A DNA stretch of 64,000 nucleotides, taken from the NCBI GenBank assembly GCA_024734495.1, contig JALMQS010000153.1, forward strand, positions 6,845,294-6,909,293. The letters are read 5' to 3'. Below are positions 20,460 to 30,611 of the stretch, piece after piece. The stretch comes from Forficula auricularia (taxonomy: Eukaryota > Arthropoda > Insecta > Dermaptera > Forficulidae). The number at the start of each line of letters is the position of its first letter. Position 1 is the first letter of the stretch. Position numbers and translations under genes: made by a program. The notes under the pieces were generated by a model that saw nothing but the letters and a program-made list of their open reading frames with translations, searched no databases and was not told the origin of the DNA.

Positions 20460-20529
20460 TTGACATTTTTCCGCGGCACACCAACTAATGACCACCAGTG
20501 TGCCGCGACACACACTTTACAGAACACTG
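20460..20529 (-). mobile_element. hAT-like terminus
   Basis: On the minus strand it begins CAGTGTTCTGTAAAGTGTG and contains the inverted GCGGCACACTGGTG / CCGCGGCACACC pattern common in hAT ends. No partner end or target duplication was identified. Confidence 0.45.
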
Positions 20530-20551
20530 GTCTAGACTTCCCCCTCTCACC

Positions 20552-20798
20552 GTATAGAAATAAATAGATTTTCGAAATATGTTTTTTATATATTTTTGAA
20601 AATATATTGGGAATGTGGGGTTTTTGTGTTGGATTTATATAACGTTTGTTTTTTATATATTCTTAAAATAAAATTATTTTTATGTCGCTCTAGTATAAAT
20701 TTTATATAAATTTAACACATAAAATTTATATTTTTAATATATTTTCAAAAAATATATAAAAAACATATTTCGAAAATCTATTTATTTCCATACGGGGA
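20552..20798. repeat. Palindromic MITE-like element, arms ~60 bp
   Basis: The left arm CCGTATAGAAATAAATAGAT continues through TTTCGAAATATGTTTTTTAT and is matched inverted at about 20740-20798. Internal sequence is AT-rich and non-coding. Class unknown. Confidence 0.6.
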
Positions 20799-21462
20799 TC
20801 TCTATCTCATCTACTTTGAGGACACCCTGTATATATAATATTTCGAAAATATTCGTTTGTAAAAAGCCCTCCGATAGATGATATGTCGTATACCGAGACA
20901 TACATAAGAAGATTTCATATTTATTGCGATATGTTATGTATTCCATGGATGTGAGAGAGCTTAGATGAGGATCCTCTCTTTCTGTTTTGCGTGGTATATC
21001 TGGAACAATGCTGGTAAAAAAAAAACCAGGGGGAGAAGCATCTTATTGATGTCAAGGGAAGCAATAAGCGAAGGGGGCCGCATTTCTCTCTGTACAAACA
21101 TAAAAGATTTTCCCTCGAGTTTAAATAATATCGCCTTCTCGTGTATGATTTGTATCACCCTTGAACACTTTAACGCAGTAGTCCCTTCAATTTCACCCCC
21201 GTCCCCGCCGTAGGCAGTGCATTTTTAAGAGAATCACAAAATCACCTTCTTCCCTTCCACCCCCGCCCCCCCCCCGCATCAACCCCTCACTTCTTTTTTT
21301 CCCTCCTTTACAATCATTTTCCCTTGCAATCATTTCTAGTATGGTGCTTATCTCTTTTTTTTTTTAAATTATTGATTGAATTGTCAAAAACATTTATTTA
21401 TTTATTTTTTGAACTTTCAGTCGAACTCTCAAAAAGTAAACTTTATGAAAAAATATTATAAT
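20799..21462. other. Intergenic, no gene recognised
   Basis: Contains GGACACCCTGTATATATA at about 20820-20838, similar to a mariner-type end but unpaired. Also a pyrimidine/C-rich tract at 21240-21340. Overlapping short frames at 20961-21213 lack motifs. Confidence 0.4.
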
Positions 21463-21690
21463 ACTAGATTCAAGGCTCGCCTTCGGCGGGTCTTTTGCTG
21501 GCCAGAGGGCTTCGCCACCTGGACCCCCACGTGGCTGTTTTATTGATGTTTTATACACGTGTAAAGAACACTTTCATATATCAACTCTTGTGAATTAATT
21601 GTAATAGATTGATGAAGAGGACAAAGTACTTATATCTCTTTATGAATGAATTTAAAAAAATTATTTTTTCAGCAGAAGGCAACATTTTAT

Positions 21691-21970
21691 CTTAATATAA
21701 TTAATATAATTTTTGCTCCTTTGATATATGACTTGCAAAGTTACTTCTTCCTTAAGGTTTCGTCTGCTAGAAATCTGAACTCCCAGATAGACAGAATGCA
21801 AGACGACCGTCTCCCGAAAATATTGGCAAAAAACCGTCCCGAGTGGGTCAGAAGCCGTGGAAGACCAAAAAAATCGATGGAAAGAGAGTTATGACCCTGA
21901 TGACTGATTATAATATGTTGGAGAACAGGTGTTCACACCTATATAGAAGAATAAGAAGAAGAAGAAGAAG
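21691..21970 (+). pseudogene. RTE-like LINE 3' fragment with (AAG)n tail
   Basis: A frame around 21770-21890 reads DRMQDDRLPK and RSRGRPKKS, a signature of the C-terminal end of RTE-type LINE proteins. The 3' end is an (AAG)n microsatellite rather than poly(A), as in RTE elements. It is flanked by CAACATTTTAT (21680-21690) and CAATATTTTAT (21971-21981), an 11-bp target duplication with one mismatch. The empty version is the opposite arm of the host element at about 23870-23895. Confidence 0.6.
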
Positions 21971-22057
21971 CAATATTTTATTGTCCCCTTCTGCTACTCA
22001 ATTATTCGGCAAAAAGAACCTTTCAACTTAAATTAAACGACAGAAACCTCCCAAACA

Positions 22058-22670
22058 TATCATTCGACTCAAACTCACTAGAATTCAGGGATAAAAATTT
22101 CAATGCTAGGCGTAAATCTAGGGTCTGACCTTTCATGGAATGACCATATCTCAACCACAGCGCGCAAGCTTGGTCTCCTATTTAGGTCTAGACGCTGTTA
22201 TACTCCCAGTGAACTTCTTACACTGTATAAGGCTCAAATTCGTCCCTGTCTCGAATATGGCTCTCATCCGTGGAGGGGTGCCTCCAAGCATTCTCTTGAT
22301 ACACTGGATGCAATTCAGAAGCGAGCAATTAAACTACTAGGAGACCCGGCTCTAACCAACTCACTCGACTCCCTGGCTCACCGAAGAACCGTTTCTGCCC
22401 TTTCCCTGTACTACAGATACTAGCACGGTGTCTGTTCAGTCGATTATCCCCCCTAATGCCCTCTTTACGAGAAACACGCGGTTTTCGAACGCTCAGCACC
22501 CCTTCGCTGTCAAATTGGATAAAAAGTCGAACAAGCGCTTTCGCCAACTCTTTTATCCCTATGACCTCCAGAGACTTGAACTCGCTCCCTGCCACCATCT
22601 TTCCCGCGACTTATAACCTTCAGCTATTTAAGACCCGTATCCACAGATACCTTCGATCCCCGCCCACCCC
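22058..22670 (+). pseudogene. CR1/Jockey-group LINE fragment, copy 2
   Basis: Longer than copies 1 and 3: it includes the post-RT segment MLGVNLGSDLSWNDHI, RRCYTPSELLTLYKAQIRPC and DTLDAIQKRAIKLLGDP, then the same C-terminal region. It carries a premature stop (TAT to TAG at about 22421-22423) and a 12-bp in-frame deletion just after, relative to copy 1. It ends without 3' UTR or tail, joined directly to R1 at about 22671 at a short ATTAAGGGG-type junction, so it is a recombination product rather than a simple insertion. Confidence 0.65.
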
Positions 22671-22974
22671 ATTAAGGGGTGGTGGAGGAAAAATTAAAAA
22701 TCTAGACCGTTTGAGCAAACTCAACCAAATTTTGTATACATAATCAATGGACCTCTGGTGAAAGTATAAAAATGCAAAAACCAACCGCCCAAAATGTACT
22801 GGGGGAGGGGGGGTGTAACGTCAAAAAATGAAAATCTTTGTCATTTATCAAACTCAACTAAATTTTGTATACATAATTAGTGGGACCCCAGAAATATAAA
22901 AACGCAAAAACTAACCCCCCCTACATTATTTTAAATAATTTTAGGTGCCAGAGTTGTATGGTAAAGTCAAATGG
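22671..22974 (+). repeat. Repeat R1, copy 2 (partial)
   Basis: Near-identical to 18569-18872, from AAGGGGTGGTGGAGGAAAAA to GGTAAAGTCAAATGG. The LINE that follows starts at exactly the same R1 position as copy 1. Confidence 0.75.
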
Positions 22975-23411
22975 CTCTAACCAACTCAGTCGACTCCCTG
23001 GCTCACCGAAGAACCGTTTCTGCCCTTTCCCTGTACTACAGATACTATCACGGTGTCTGTTCAGTCGAGCTGAAATCAATTATCCCCCCCTAAAGTTCTA
23101 TTTACGAGAAACACGCGGTTTTCTAACGCTCAGCACCCCTTCGCTGTCAAATTGGATAAAAGTCGAACAAGCGCTTTCGCCAACTCTTTTATCCCTATGA
23201 CCTCCAGAGACTGGCACTCGCTCCCTGCCACCATGTTTCCCGTGACTTATAACCTTCAGCTATTTAAGACCCGTATCCACAGATACCTTCGACCCCCGCC
23301 CAACCCATAAAATTCTTTCTTCTTCTTTTCACGATGGAGGAACCAACCCAGGCCTTTAGGGGTTGCACCTTTTTGGTATAACTCCTTCTCTCATCATTAT
23401 CATAAAAAAAA
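22975..23411 (+). pseudogene. CR1/Jockey-group LINE fragment, copy 3
   Basis: Begins at the same LINE base and the same R1 position as copy 1 and carries the same 3' UTR and A10 end. It has frame damage around 23090-23100 (TAATGCCCTC replaced by TAAAGTTCTA). The right flank (CTTTTGGCTTTAG) is not R1, unlike copy 1. The shared 5' junction means copies 1 and 3 descend from one insertion event, later duplicated. Confidence 0.7.
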
Positions 23412-23819
23412 AACTTTTGGCTTTAGTATTCGAGCTCATTTATTCATTTCAATATTAATTATTTATTTCAAAGTTCATTATAATGGATTATTGAAACTAT
23501 ACTAACTAAACTAACTGAAAGGAATTAATTAGCTTTTGGAATTTCTTTAAAATTTAAAACCAAAATTCAATTAGCCCGTAGAATTCTTTAAAGTAACCAA
23601 AATCATTTGAAAACCCATTGTTATATTGTTTTGAAATCTAGGAAATTTCAGCCTAATGAAATTATTAAAAACCTATTTTGAGCCTAATTAAACCTAAATT
23701 TTCTATAATCTAAAAATAAACTTTAAAGCTTTATTATTTTTAATTTTTTAATTGGATAATTCTCCCCAAATGACGATTTTTACCTTATTTATTGAATTTT
23801 TACAAGACAAAAACTTTAT
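23412..23819. other. Interior of fold-back element, nothing recognised
   Basis: AT-rich sequence without coding motifs or matches to other repeats in the window. Confidence 0.4.
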
Positions 23820-23956
23820 TTTAATTTAAGTTGAAAAGGTTCTTTTTGTCGAATAATTGAATAGCAGAAGGGGACAATAAAATATTGTCTTCTGCTGGAA
23901 AAATAAATTTTTTAAATTCATTCATAAAGAGATAAAATTTATCCTCTTCATCAATC

Positions 23957-25442
23957 AAGGCAGTTTCGCTGGATCTTCGGCGTGCATTTGAGACGGTGAA
24001 TCGGGATCTACTTCTGGTGAAATTGAGAAGATATGGTTTTAGTGATAGTGCAGTGAAGTGGTTTAAATGTTATTTGTCTGGTCGAACTCATGTTACAAAA
24101 ATTAATAATGTGATTTCCGATCCTCAAACTGATAGTGTTGGTGTCCCCCTGGGAAGTATTCTTGGGCCTTTGTTGTTTGTATTATATATCAATGACATTT
24201 GTAACTGTATTAATGATGATGTATTTATAAATCTGTTTGCCGATGATACACTAATATCAGTGGAGGATTGTGATGTTGAGAGGGCTTGTCAGAAAATGAA
24301 TGGAACCCTTAGGAAGTTGGAAGACTGGCTAAATATGAATAAACTGTTTATAAATTGTACGAAATCTAAAGTAATGCAATTGGGGGTGGGTGGAGAAGGG
24401 TTAAGTCCAATCTATCTGAATGGTGTAAATTTGGAATATGTGGATTCTGTTATAATATATTTGGGATTGGTTTATCGTTAAGGGTTTCTAGGTAAATGAC
24501 AGAAGAAATATATATTTATAACAATGGGTTTTATTGATTAGTTACAATGGGAGGGCGGGAAAAGCGAGTGACAGCCTTGCGATCGATATGTCAACCACCT
24601 CGATTATCCGAGATTCATGGTTTTTATATATTTATATTCAGGTCAAGCTCTGCGAATTCAGCATTTCGCAAGACTCTGCTTCCGCGTTGACTATCAAAAC
24701 ATGTCGACAAGGCATATCACGACAATTCATTTAAATACCTCGGAGTAGTGGTTGACTCGAAGTTGAACTTTAAGAGTCATCATAGTGAGCTCTTGAAGAA
24801 TGTAAACAGAAAAGTGCAATACTTTGGTAGAGCTTGTAATAATTTGAATATGAACACTAGAATTAAGGTGTATAGAACTATAATTAGTCCTAGTTTCTCT
24901 TACTGTCCTACAATATTATATTTTGGCACTCAGGAGAATATTGATAAGTTGCAACTCTTACAAAATAGATGCATGAGATTTATATTAAAATGTGACAGAT
25001 ATACATCAATAAGTAGTATGCTGGAAAGCTTAGGACTTATGAATGTGAAGCAATTCTTATTTTTACAGACAATGTGTTTTGTATATAAATTATATCATAG
25101 CCAGCTGCCAGCCTATCTGAATTTCACATTGGTCAATGAGATCCATGACCATGGGACGCGAATTAGAGACAATATATTTATTGAGAGGGCGAGGAAAGAG
25201 AGCACAAGAAATTCATTATATTTTAGAGGACTTGAGGAATTTAATTCTTTACCAGCTGAAGTAAGAAATGCATCAAGTCTGATTCAATTTAAGAACCAAG
25301 TTAGAATATATCTTAAGAGGGACAGTTGAACATTTCTATTGAGAAATATTTGGAAATATTATAAATTTAGTATTAAGATTTGTAAATATTGAAATATATA
25401 TGTATCAAAAATACATTTAAATATAAATAAAATAAATAAAAA
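23957..25442 (+). pseudogene. 5'-truncated CR1/Jockey-group LINE with RT domain
   Basis: Open from 23957: RT motif A SLDLRRAFETVNRD, motif B GVPLGSILGPLLFVLYIND, motif C LFADDTLI (the catalytic Asp pair). Then KYLGVVVDSKLNFK and a C-terminal region ending ARKES...FNSLPAEVRNA at 25329. A 3' UTR and an (AAAT)n/A-rich tail follow to about 25442. The endonuclease half is missing, so it is a dead 5'-truncated insertion. It lies in the right arm of the fold-back element; the opposite arm at about 21600 shows the empty CATCAATCTATTAC target, and AATC is the shared flank. A solo LTR splits the frame at 24448-24724. Confidence 0.75.
24448..24724 (-). mobile_element. Solo LTR inside the LINE
   Basis: A 277-bp insert starts TGTTATAATA and ends TATCACGACA (TG...CA ends, TGT/ACA inverted). 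It is flanked by the 4-bp duplication ATTC (24444-24447 and 24725-24728). Removing it restores the LINE frame from YVDS to FKYLGV. On the minus strand a TATATAAA box is followed by AATAAA, the usual LTR order, so minus orientation is favoured. No internal retrotransposon region is present, so it arose by LTR-LTR recombination. Family unknown; a 4-5 bp duplication fits Ty3/gypsy-like elements. Confidence 0.75.
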
Positions 25443-25590
25443 AATCTATTACAATTAATTCACAAGAGTTGATATATGAAAGTGTTCTTTACACGTGGAT
25501 AGAACATCAATAAAACAGCCACGTGGGGGTCCAGGGGGCGAAGCACCCTGGCTAGCAAAAGGCCCGCCAAAGGCGGGCCTTGAAGCTAGT

Positions 25591-25984
25591 TTTAAATATA
25601 TTTTAGCTTGCTTAAAAATATCCTTTTTTTTTAGAAATATCTCGCCTTGTTGTTGTAGCTATTTTTTGTTTTTGGAAAGTGTCATTTTGTTAAGCACTAA
25701 ACGTGTTTTTATTGTATTTTAAATAAATATCTCAGATAATTAAAAACTGTCTTGACTGGCTGTCATCAGCTTCTTAAACGAAGTTACGCCCTGTTGGCAA
25801 CACACACACACACTCACACAGTTATGCCAAGTCAAATGCTTGGAGCTCACAGACAAACATCAAGGCTAAATAAAATATTTATCCTATGAGCTGCCTTCGG
25901 CACGGCCTCTACAGCTCGGCCCTCCGGGCAGGTGGCCCTGGCGGGCAGCGTATCAGCATATTTGATTATTAGGTCTGTAATATA
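25591..25984. other. Intergenic with GC-rich dispersed motif at 25885-25960
   Basis: GAGCTGCCTTCGGCACGGCC and CTCGGCCCTCCGGGCAGGTG recur in related form at 44978-45070 and inverted at 4566-4670. A (CA)n tract lies at 25801-25818. No gene. Confidence 0.45.
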
Positions 25985-26470
25985 TATTTTTAATATTTTG
26001 CCCCCTCTTTCGCCCCCACGCACTCATTTTGGCTATTGATTTTTACAACATAAATTTTATATAGTCTTAAAAACTAACATTACAAAATTTGATCTATATC
26101 AGAGAGAGTAATTTTTTGCCCCCACTCACATTTTGGGAGGTTGAAATTATTTTTTAGATATTTTAAAATAAATAACTCTCAGTTTTCTAAAGAGTAAATG
26201 TACAAAAAAGCTAAAAAATTCTATATTTTGCCCCCCCCCCCTTTCGCTCCATACAGTCAATATTGATAGTTGATTTTTACAGGAATAGTTTCTTAAAGTA
26301 ATAAAGAATAACACTACAAAATTTGATCAAGATAGGAGAGAGTTTTAATTTTTGCCCCCACTCACATTTTCTATAGTTGGGAGTCGAATTTCAAAAAATC
26401 CTGAAATTACTTTTTAGATATTTTAATTTAGTATTTTTATAAGTAAAAAGCAAGTAGATATTTTATCGTC
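25985..26470. repeat. Tandem duplication, ~236-bp unit
   Basis: TTTTTGCCCCCACTCACATT occurs at about 26114 and 26350. The surrounding ACAAAATTTGATC and TTTCGC.CC..AC.CA blocks repeat at the same spacing. Non-coding. Confidence 0.6.
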
Positions 26471-26499
26471 ATTAAGAGATATCGCATAATCAGTGAAAA

Positions 26500-26700
26500 C
26501 ACACTTTGTCCCCTTTGACCCCCTTAGGGGTCGGATTTTGAAAAATCCTTTCTTAGTGAACCCCTATGTCATAGATGTAATATCCTCTCCAAATTTCATG
26601 TTTCTATGTCCAGTGGTTCTGGCTGTTTTGATGATGAGTGAGTGAGTGAGTGAGTGAGCGGTGAGTGTGATGTATCAGGCAAGAATGTTATATATATGAA
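26500..26700 (+). repeat. Repeat 3' end with (TGAG)n tail
   Basis: AAATTTCATGTTTCTATGTC then CAGTGGTTCTGGCTGTTTTG then a (TGAG)n run (26636-26662). It looks like the 3' end of a dispersed element ending in a tetranucleotide microsatellite; family not identified. Confidence 0.4.
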
Positions 26701-28179
26701 TCTAAAATCGATCATCATGTTTAAAAAAAAAAACTCCGTGGTATTCAATCCACTCCAAGAATTTCTAATTTTTTGCTTGCTTGTTTAGAATTAGCAATAA
26801 CGAAATAATTTTCAAAGTTATTTTTCTCTTTATCAGTTTCTCTCATTTGAAATTCCAAAAATAGGTTAATACAATAATATGATTGTATTTTCAAAACGAA
26901 AAAAAAAAAAAAATATTCAGATTTTAGGTTTTCTATTTTTGAAACTTTAAATTGTAAAAAATTAAAAATAAATTGAATTATCATTTCGCTATAATGAACG
27001 GTTGTAGCTAGAGCTGAGAATTGGTGCATTAATAGATTGTACCAAGTCATGAAAAGCTTTTATAAATTTTAAATCAATATCAAAAATAAAATATTTGGGA
27101 TATATATATATATATATATATCCCAAATATTTTATTTTTTAAATTAATTGTTTAAAGACAATAACAATGATAATTTGTGATTTAAAAATTCAAACTTTAG
27201 AAATTAAAAAAAAATTACTCCTCATATACAAGACGAGTAAGTATATACGCAAAAGTATTAATAATTTAATTAATAAAATAATTAATGAAATATATTGTGA
27301 TGTGATTTTATTGTAAATAATTTTCGTTAAAATAATAATTCCTTTTTTGTCAGCTAAATTAAACATTTTTTTCTAAATTATTTTAAAAATTAAATAAATA
27401 AATAAAAATCAACAAGAGAATGTTTGATAAAATAATTTTTTTTTTCTTCGAATTTTTAAAATAATATTACTTGTTTTTCATATTTGAATTTTTTTTTGTT
27501 GAATATTTAACGAATTGAATTTCACTTGTCTGTTATGTGTATTGCATATATGTATATACCATATATCTGTTTGTGTAGTAAGGGAGCTAGCTAGCTGTTA
27601 CTCTTGAATTGAATATATTTGTGTGTGTGTGTGTGTGTGTGTCGAGTTATTGATACTAGAGCGTGTGGTGGGTGTATAGCTGGCTAACTAATTCGATTGG
27701 CAAATAGTTCAGTTGGCTCTCCTCTGAAGCTGAAATGATAGCCAACCAGACCATCTGGGATCAAGTTGGAAACCATCCTCATTCGCATCCGCCAAGGCTT
27801 TTCAAATCAGTCAATATTGGTATTTCATTTGAACTCTCTCTAGGGGGGGGGGGGGCGAGAGAGAAAGGCCCAGCCACTTCACTTTCTCCATATATATACC
27901 CATCCTTTTCCATCTGATTAATACAATTAATAATGATGGGTTTTACCCCGGAGACCTTCATATACAGCCTGTCACAAAACTCAAAGACAATACCATGATC
28001 TATTTTAAATTGAAAGTTTTTCTGCCGAGAGTAGCAGAATTTATCAATCAATTTTTATCTTGAGACAGTCAGAGACGCCCCCCCCCCCCCCCACACACAC
28101 ACATAGAACTTTATTTTCAATTTTAAAATTTAAAAAAAAAAAATGTTTTTTTTTCATATTTTAAGTTCATTAAAAAATA
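26701..28179. other. Intergenic with hairpin and microsatellites
   Basis: A hairpin AAAATAAAATATTTGGGA - (TA)n - TCCCAAATATTTTATTTT lies at 27083-27140, a (GT)n tract at about 27618-27643, a G run at 27843-27854, and a C run at 28078-28092. A minus-strand copy of the CTACTCTCGGC fold-back 3' end is at about 27990-28055. Short frames are not convincing. Confidence 0.45.
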
Positions 28180-28788
28180 AAATAAACTGCAACGGATCGT
28201 TGCTAAACTTGATCCAAATTCATTTGAAATATTAATATGTTCTAGAGTAAAGTACTTTAAAATAAAATTTTACTAAAAACTTTATTTAACCTTTTTTGTG
28301 GTTCCCAAGGTACTTAATTAGGATATTAAATTTCATCAAAATTGGTTAAGTCATTTTCAAGATATTTAGAAAAAACTAAAAAAGTACTGAAATAAAGTAC
28401 TAATGTTTGTGGACCGATATGTACCAAAAACTAATCAGCGCTTCATTTTGTTAAAATACTGGTAGGTTTTCAATTTCAATTCATTCGGTGCAACGGTGTG
28501 GAAAAATTCGTGGACGAAAAAAACGATAACACACACACATACATACATACATCCATCCATCCCCACGCACTTCCAAAAAAAATGGCACTTTTTGGCCTCT
28601 CGGCGAGATCCCAGGTAATTTTTGGCAAAACCGTCACGTGCTAAAATTCAATCTCATTGAATACTTCAATTTGAGACCTTAATTGAGTCCATGGGTTCCG
28701 TAGTCTTTACCTGAGGACCCTTTGAAGTCGCGCTTGCCGCGAGAACGATTCCAATACTTTCTCCCATGCTTCGCATTGGATAAAGTAA
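28180..28788 (-). mobile_element. Helentron-like element C, no minisatellite
   Basis: The minus strand starts CTTTACTTTATCCAATGCG (28788) and ends with hairpin GCAACG-ATC-CGTTGC (28203-28189) and AGTTTATTTT. The microsatellite lies at about 28530-28562. The minisatellite and palindrome found in copies A and B are absent: AAAGTACTTTACTCTAGAAC is followed directly by ATATTAATATTTC. Confidence 0.7.
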
Positions 28789-28799
28789 AGATTGATATA

Positions 28800-28930
28800 A
28801 ATTCCCTGTCAATTTGGCCGCCGTTTTTGGCCTCTGAGTGCGACACTGCGTGTCGCACTCCCGCCAGGCACGGGCCTCTATGGGGGGGGGGGGCGGTCGC
28901 CCCCTCCGCCCCCTGGATCCGCCCTTGTTT
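28800..28930 (-). mobile_element. hAT-like GC-rich end
   Basis: The minus strand begins CAAGGGCGGATCCAGGGGGC followed by G/C runs, a terminal pattern common to hAT-type elements in animals. GTGCGACACGCAGTGTCGCAC is a perfect inner palindrome at about 28837-28857. No partner end was seen; the 29132 gap is nearby. Confidence 0.45.
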
Positions 28931-29131
28931 CCAGTTATAAGCATTTTTTTGAAAATCGTAAAAATCGCCAACCCCTCCTCTAAATATTAAGTTGCTGTGG
29001 CTACACATTTATATATTTTATTATTCTCATTTTTGTTACGCAATTCTGAATAATCCTGCTATTGACCAGAATACAAAATAAAACCATGACTACTATACTT
29101 TTGGAGAAGAAAAATATTTTTGCCTACTTAT
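28931..29131. other. Intergenic up to assembly gap
   Basis: No feature recognised. Confidence 0.4.
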
Positions 29132-29231
29132 NNNNNNNNNNNNNNNNNNNNNNNNNNNNNNNNNNNNNNNNNNNNNNNNNNNNNNNNNNNNNNNNNNNNN
29201 NNNNNNNNNNNNNNNNNNNNNNNNNNNNNNN
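29132..29231. other. Assembly gap of 100 N
   Basis: Exactly 100 ambiguous bases, a conventional placeholder of unknown true length. It sits directly beside a long palindrome, which can itself cause assembly breaks. Confidence 0.95.
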
Positions 29232-29411
29232 AATAATCAGTAGAGATTGTGGTGTTGGTGCAAGGTGAAACATCTTTAATAAAGATAAGAGTAAATAGAT
29301 ATTTTATTTAATATGGATTTACTATGAGTTAAGGATACTGGGTCACTTATTTCACATTAAAATTAAAAAATTAAAAGATATAAAAAAATTTTTTCTTTTT
29401 CAATATATATA

Positions 29412-29436
29412 TTTCGGGCTATCAACCCATCTTCAG
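29412..29436 (-). ncRNA. Hammerhead-like motif, left arm
   Basis: Minus strand CTGAAGA (29436-29430), hairpin GGGTT-GAT-AGCCC, GAAA (29415-29412), then ATATATATATTG. Same as the right arm motif at 30448-30472. Located where Penelope terminal repeats are known to carry hammerhead ribozymes; one unpaired base after the first box makes activity uncertain. Confidence 0.45.
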
Positions 29437-29642
29437 GAAATACAGAAGGTAACTAAATAAAATTTATTGAATGACAGGCTATATATGTTTATTGAACAGA
29501 GAGACAGAATTTATCAAATTATTTTTATTTTTAAAAGGACACTTTCTCTTAAGCTGTTATTCAGAAAGAAATTCGGGTTGACCTTTATTTACATAGGATT
29601 GTTTGGGTAAAAGGCAGGTTTGTGAGGTCATTGACTTATGTC

Positions 29643-29987
29643 TCAGGGTTGGAAATGATTTTTACATTTTGATATTAAAAAATCAATTATTATATTTGAT
29701 TTTATATCTAGTTGATTGTTGATAACATTTTCATCATTTGACAAGGCATATTTTATTTCCATGGATTCAAGAAGGTCCAATCTTAATCCTTTTCTTTCGA
29801 AATGAATAGGGGAGGGGTTGGAAGGAGAAGGTACATGATCTAGGGCATATGGATGATTGGCAAATGCGGAAGTAGAGTCTGGATTTATGGGCTGGTTTCT
29901 TATTAATTGTCTGTGGGAAGCTAAATGTGCGAGGCAATTTATATTGGCCAAACGGGACGATCTTTTATAAAACGGCATAAAGAACAT
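29643..29987 (-). pseudogene. GIY-YIG endonuclease C-terminal part (left arm)
   Basis: The minus-strand frame includes STSAFANHPY, HFERKGLRLDLLESMEIKYA and ends ISKCKNHFQP. This corresponds to the part of Penelope-like proteins downstream of the GIY-YIG core. It is better preserved than the right arm, which has lost one base in the ESME(I)K codon run. The frame's first residues come from the palindrome centre in the wrong sense and are not meaningful. Confidence 0.6.
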
Positions 29988-30131
29988 TTAGCACACAGAC
30001 AATTGATGAAACCAGCCCATAAATCAGACTCTACGCATTTGCTAGCATCCTTGCTAGATCGTGTCCTTCCTTCTCCCTCTATTCATTTCGAAAGAAAAGT
30101 TAGATTGGACATTCTTGAATCCATGAAATAA
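29925..30131 (+). pseudogene. GIY-YIG endonuclease core (right arm)
   Basis: The frame reads CEAIYIGQTGRSFIKRHKEH, the GIY-YIG nuclease core with the catalytic Tyr (YIG), the Arg of GRSF..R and the conserved K/H/E stretch typical of Penelope-like elements. It continues to HFERKVRLDILESMK, then a stop caused by a 1-bp loss relative to the left arm. No reverse transcriptase lies upstream, because the inverted arm begins there. Not functional. Confidence 0.75.
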
Positions 30132-30447
30132 AATATGCCTTGTCAAATGATGAAAATGTTATCAACAATCAACTAGATATAAAATCAAATATAATAATTG
30201 ATTTTTTAATATCAAAATGTAAAAATCATTTCCAACCCTGAGACATAAGTCAATGACCTCACAAACTTGCCTTTTACCCAAACAATCCTATGTAAATAAA
30301 GGTCAACCCGAATTTCTTTCTGAATAACAGCTTAAGAGAAAGTGTCCTTTTAAAAATAAAAATAATTTGATAAATTCTGTCTCTCTGTTCAATAAACATA
30401 TATAGCCTGTCATTCAATAAATTTTATTTAGTTACCTTCTGTATTTC

Positions 30448-30472
30448 CTGAAGATGGGTTGATAGCCCGAAA
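30448..30472 (+). ncRNA. Hammerhead-like motif, right arm
   Basis: CTGAAGA (30448-30454), hairpin GGGTT-GAT-AGCCC, GAAA (30469-30472). Identical to the left arm copy, so both derive from one Penelope terminal region. Confidence 0.45.
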
Positions 30473-30611
30473 TATATATATTGAAAAAGAAAAATTTTTT
30501 TATATCTTTTTAATTTTTTAATTTTAATGTGAAATAAGTGACCCAGTATCCTTAACTCATAGTAAATCCATATTAAATAAAATATCTATTTACTCTTATC
30601 TTTAATAAGGT

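Larger units (their letters stand above)
21463..25590. mobile_element. Fold-back element with GC-rich ends, heavily nested
   Basis: The left end (21463-21690 plus 21971-22040) and right end (23820-23956 plus 25443-25590) are inverted complements. Shared blocks: TTCAAGG.(C/T)CGCC, TGGACCCCCACGTGGCTGTT, AGTTGATATATGAAAGTGTT, CTCTTCATCAATC, ATTTTATTGTCCCCTTCTGC. Both arms carry LINE insertions, and the interior 22041-23820 holds LINE and R1 pieces. No transposase was found. The terminal GC-rich hairpin (GCCCGCC..AGGCGGGC) is conspicuous. Superfamily unknown. Confidence 0.6.
29271..30611. mobile_element. Penelope-like element, inverted dimer
   Basis: Arms 29271-29920 and about 29985-30611 are near-identical inverted copies around a ~60-bp centre that encodes the GIY-YIG core. 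Each arm reads outward: endonuclease C-terminal part, 3' non-coding part, then a hammerhead-like hairpin with ATATATAT and a terminal block GTTAAGGATACTGGGTCACT (or complement). Penelope-like retroelements encode RT plus GIY-YIG endonuclease and often insert as partial inverted copies. The RT portion is absent. The right end cuts into a PHD-finger LINE ORF1 at about 30612. Confidence 0.75.

Noticed and set aside
22329..22598. Minus-strand 89-codon frame
   Set aside because: It is the antisense shadow of the LINE C-terminal coding region on the plus strand.
28837..28857. Operator-like perfect palindrome
   Set aside because: It lies inside a hAT-like GC-rich end and has no gene context.
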